DNA of 64,000 nt from Oscillospiraceae bacterium (GTDB lineage Bacteria > Bacillota > Clostridia > Saccharofermentanales > Saccharofermentanaceae). Shown one piece after another: positions 63,393 to 64,000 of the stretch (positions are counted from its first letter, which is position 1; every line of letters begins with the position of its first letter). The stretch spans positions 124,001 through 188,000 of the forward strand of contig CACYMP010000006.1 in assembly GCA_902775565.1 (NCBI GenBank), in the 5' to 3' direction. Both the position numbers and the translations under genes were made by a program. The notes beneath the pieces were generated by a model. It saw only the letters and a program-made list of their open reading frames with translations. It was not told the origin of the DNA and did not search any database.

Positions 63393-64000
63393 TGGACAGC
63401 GAAAGCTTCTCGGCAACGGTAAGAGCAGAGGTCTGCCAGCTCCGCGCGAAAAGCCCGTCCAGACGTTATTTCCTGACGGGACTTCTTTGTTCACAGGCTC
63501 CTGCGGATTCCAGGGAAATGCCTGTAACGGTGCGTATTCACGGCGATAACCCCGGAAAGATCGAGAGCTATTTCGCAGAAGAAGGGTATATAACAACTTT
63601 TGACGGCCAGAATATCGCCATTTCACGTAAAGGAAGCTCTTCTGAAACGACGCTTCTGGAGGATATGGTGACCGCCTGCCTTTCGGGAGACCTTCCGGAA
63701 GAAGCAACAGAAGACGAAGACGGCACACACAGATTCGCAAGATATTTCATGAGAGGCATCTTCCTGGGCTGCGGCTATATTTCCGATCCGCATAAGACCT
63801 ACAGGGCGGAATTCCATGTCGCCAACGGCGTTTGCTCGATCCTGACGGTCCAGGCTCTGTCTTCGCTCGGTATAAATGCTTCACTCACCTCCAGAGACAA
63901 CTATGCACAGATCTATTTCAAGGCAGGTGACTGCGTCTCTGATTTCCTTAATTACATTGGCGCGGTCAAGGCGGTCCTTGAATTCGAGAATATCCGCGCG
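63392..64000 (+). CDS. whiA: DNA-binding protein WhiA (5' part)
   Basis: The ATG shares its A with the last base of the rapZ stop (TGATG). 203 codons are visible to the end of the window with no stop. N-terminal SFSATVRAEVCQLR followed by the LAGLIDADG-like fold: RYFMRGIFLGCGYISDP, YRAEFHV, ASLTSRDNYAQIYFKAGDCVSDFLNYIGA. The C-terminal HTH region lies beyond the window. In most Firmicutes yvcK sits between rapZ and whiA; here it is missing. Confidence 0.95.
   Translation, partial: MDSESFSATVRAEVCQLRAKSPSRRYFLTGLLCSQAPADSREMPVTVRIHGDNPGKIESYFAEEGYITTFDGQNIAISRKGSSSETTLLEDMVTACLSGDLPEEATEDEDGTHRFARYFMRGIFLGCGYISDPHKTYRAEFHVANGVCSILTVQALSSLGINASLTSRDNYAQIYFKAGDCVSDFLNYIGAVKAVLEFENIRA

Noticed and set aside
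1..64000. c-di-GMP riboswitches, CRISPR, tRNA, insertion sequences
   Set aside because: Intergenic spaces were read on both strands; no such core motif, repeat array, cloverleaf or transposase was found.

Overview
The window reads as one contiguous, gene-dense piece of a low-GC-type Gram-positive (Firmicutes, probably Clostridia) chromosome. Supporting marks are hprK-murB-rapZ-whiA, a Firmicutes-type exosortase (XrtG) cluster, many lipoproteins whose lipobox is followed by Thr/Ser/Glu/Pro-rich linkers, strong GGAGG ribosome sites, and a cellobiose/cellodextrin phosphorylase pair typical of anaerobic fibre degraders of gut or rumen. Genus cannot be fixed from the sequence. I see no rRNA, tRNA, CRISPR array, insertion sequence or prophage.

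Layout. 1-267: 3' end of queF. 317-7909 (minus strand): a second-messenger block with an MBL-GAF-GGDEF protein, a CHASE2 adenylate cyclase, two paralogous FecR-domain membrane proteins, a double cyclic-nucleotide-binding protein and a small membrane protein; a 360-bp gap inside it holds inverted repeats and a doubtful 36-codon ORF. 7930-9354: TetR regulator and flavin oxidoreductase behind a near-ideal promoter carrying two palindromic operators. 9488-18436: REC-GGDEF-(degenerate GGDEF)-REC-HD-GYP regulator, a hybrid histidine kinase with Hpt, a hybrid kinase fused to a DegV domain, and a flippase. 18472-23079: surface 5'-nucleotidase-like lipoprotein, a possibly leaderless lipoprotein, a small membrane protein, a carboxylesterase.

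23287-31118: six overlapping or nearly touching genes forming an exosortase G system: surface substrate with a C-terminal sorting signal, XrtG, GT2 glycosyltransferase, membrane sensor with a dead GGDEF-like domain, PTPS-like protein without the usual catalytic Cys, and a large PTPS-related membrane protein. 31273-39273: Na/Pi cotransporter, TrmL, zinc-ribbon membrane protein, amino-acid ABC transporter, saccharopine-dehydrogenase-family enzyme, PAS-GGDEF cyclase. 39295-49852: a DeoB-DeoC fusion, a lipoprotein, a DEAD-box helicase, TrkH-TrkA potassium uptake, two COG0523 GTPases (one with a huge His/Asp metal-binding tract, one fused to a DUF1980-like domain), a Dus enzyme, a membrane protein. 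49877-50041: a stand-alone small RNA gene with its own promoter and terminator. 50137-64000: 2-hydroxyacid dehydrogenase, CbiG-like protein, two lipoproteins, cellobiose and cellodextrin phosphorylases, then hprK-murB-rapZ-whiA (whiA cut by the window edge).

How it fits together: the left third is rich in nucleotide second-messenger signalling (cAMP and c-di-GMP made, broken and sensed) and phosphorelay; the centre is a surface-protein processing and glycosylation machine; the right end links cellulose-oligomer phosphorolysis to HPr kinase. The most interesting items are the XrtG cluster, the kinase-DegV fusion, the degenerate GGDEF domain that keeps an RxxD motif, the DeoB-DeoC fusion, the unassigned small RNA and the double-operator TetR promoter.
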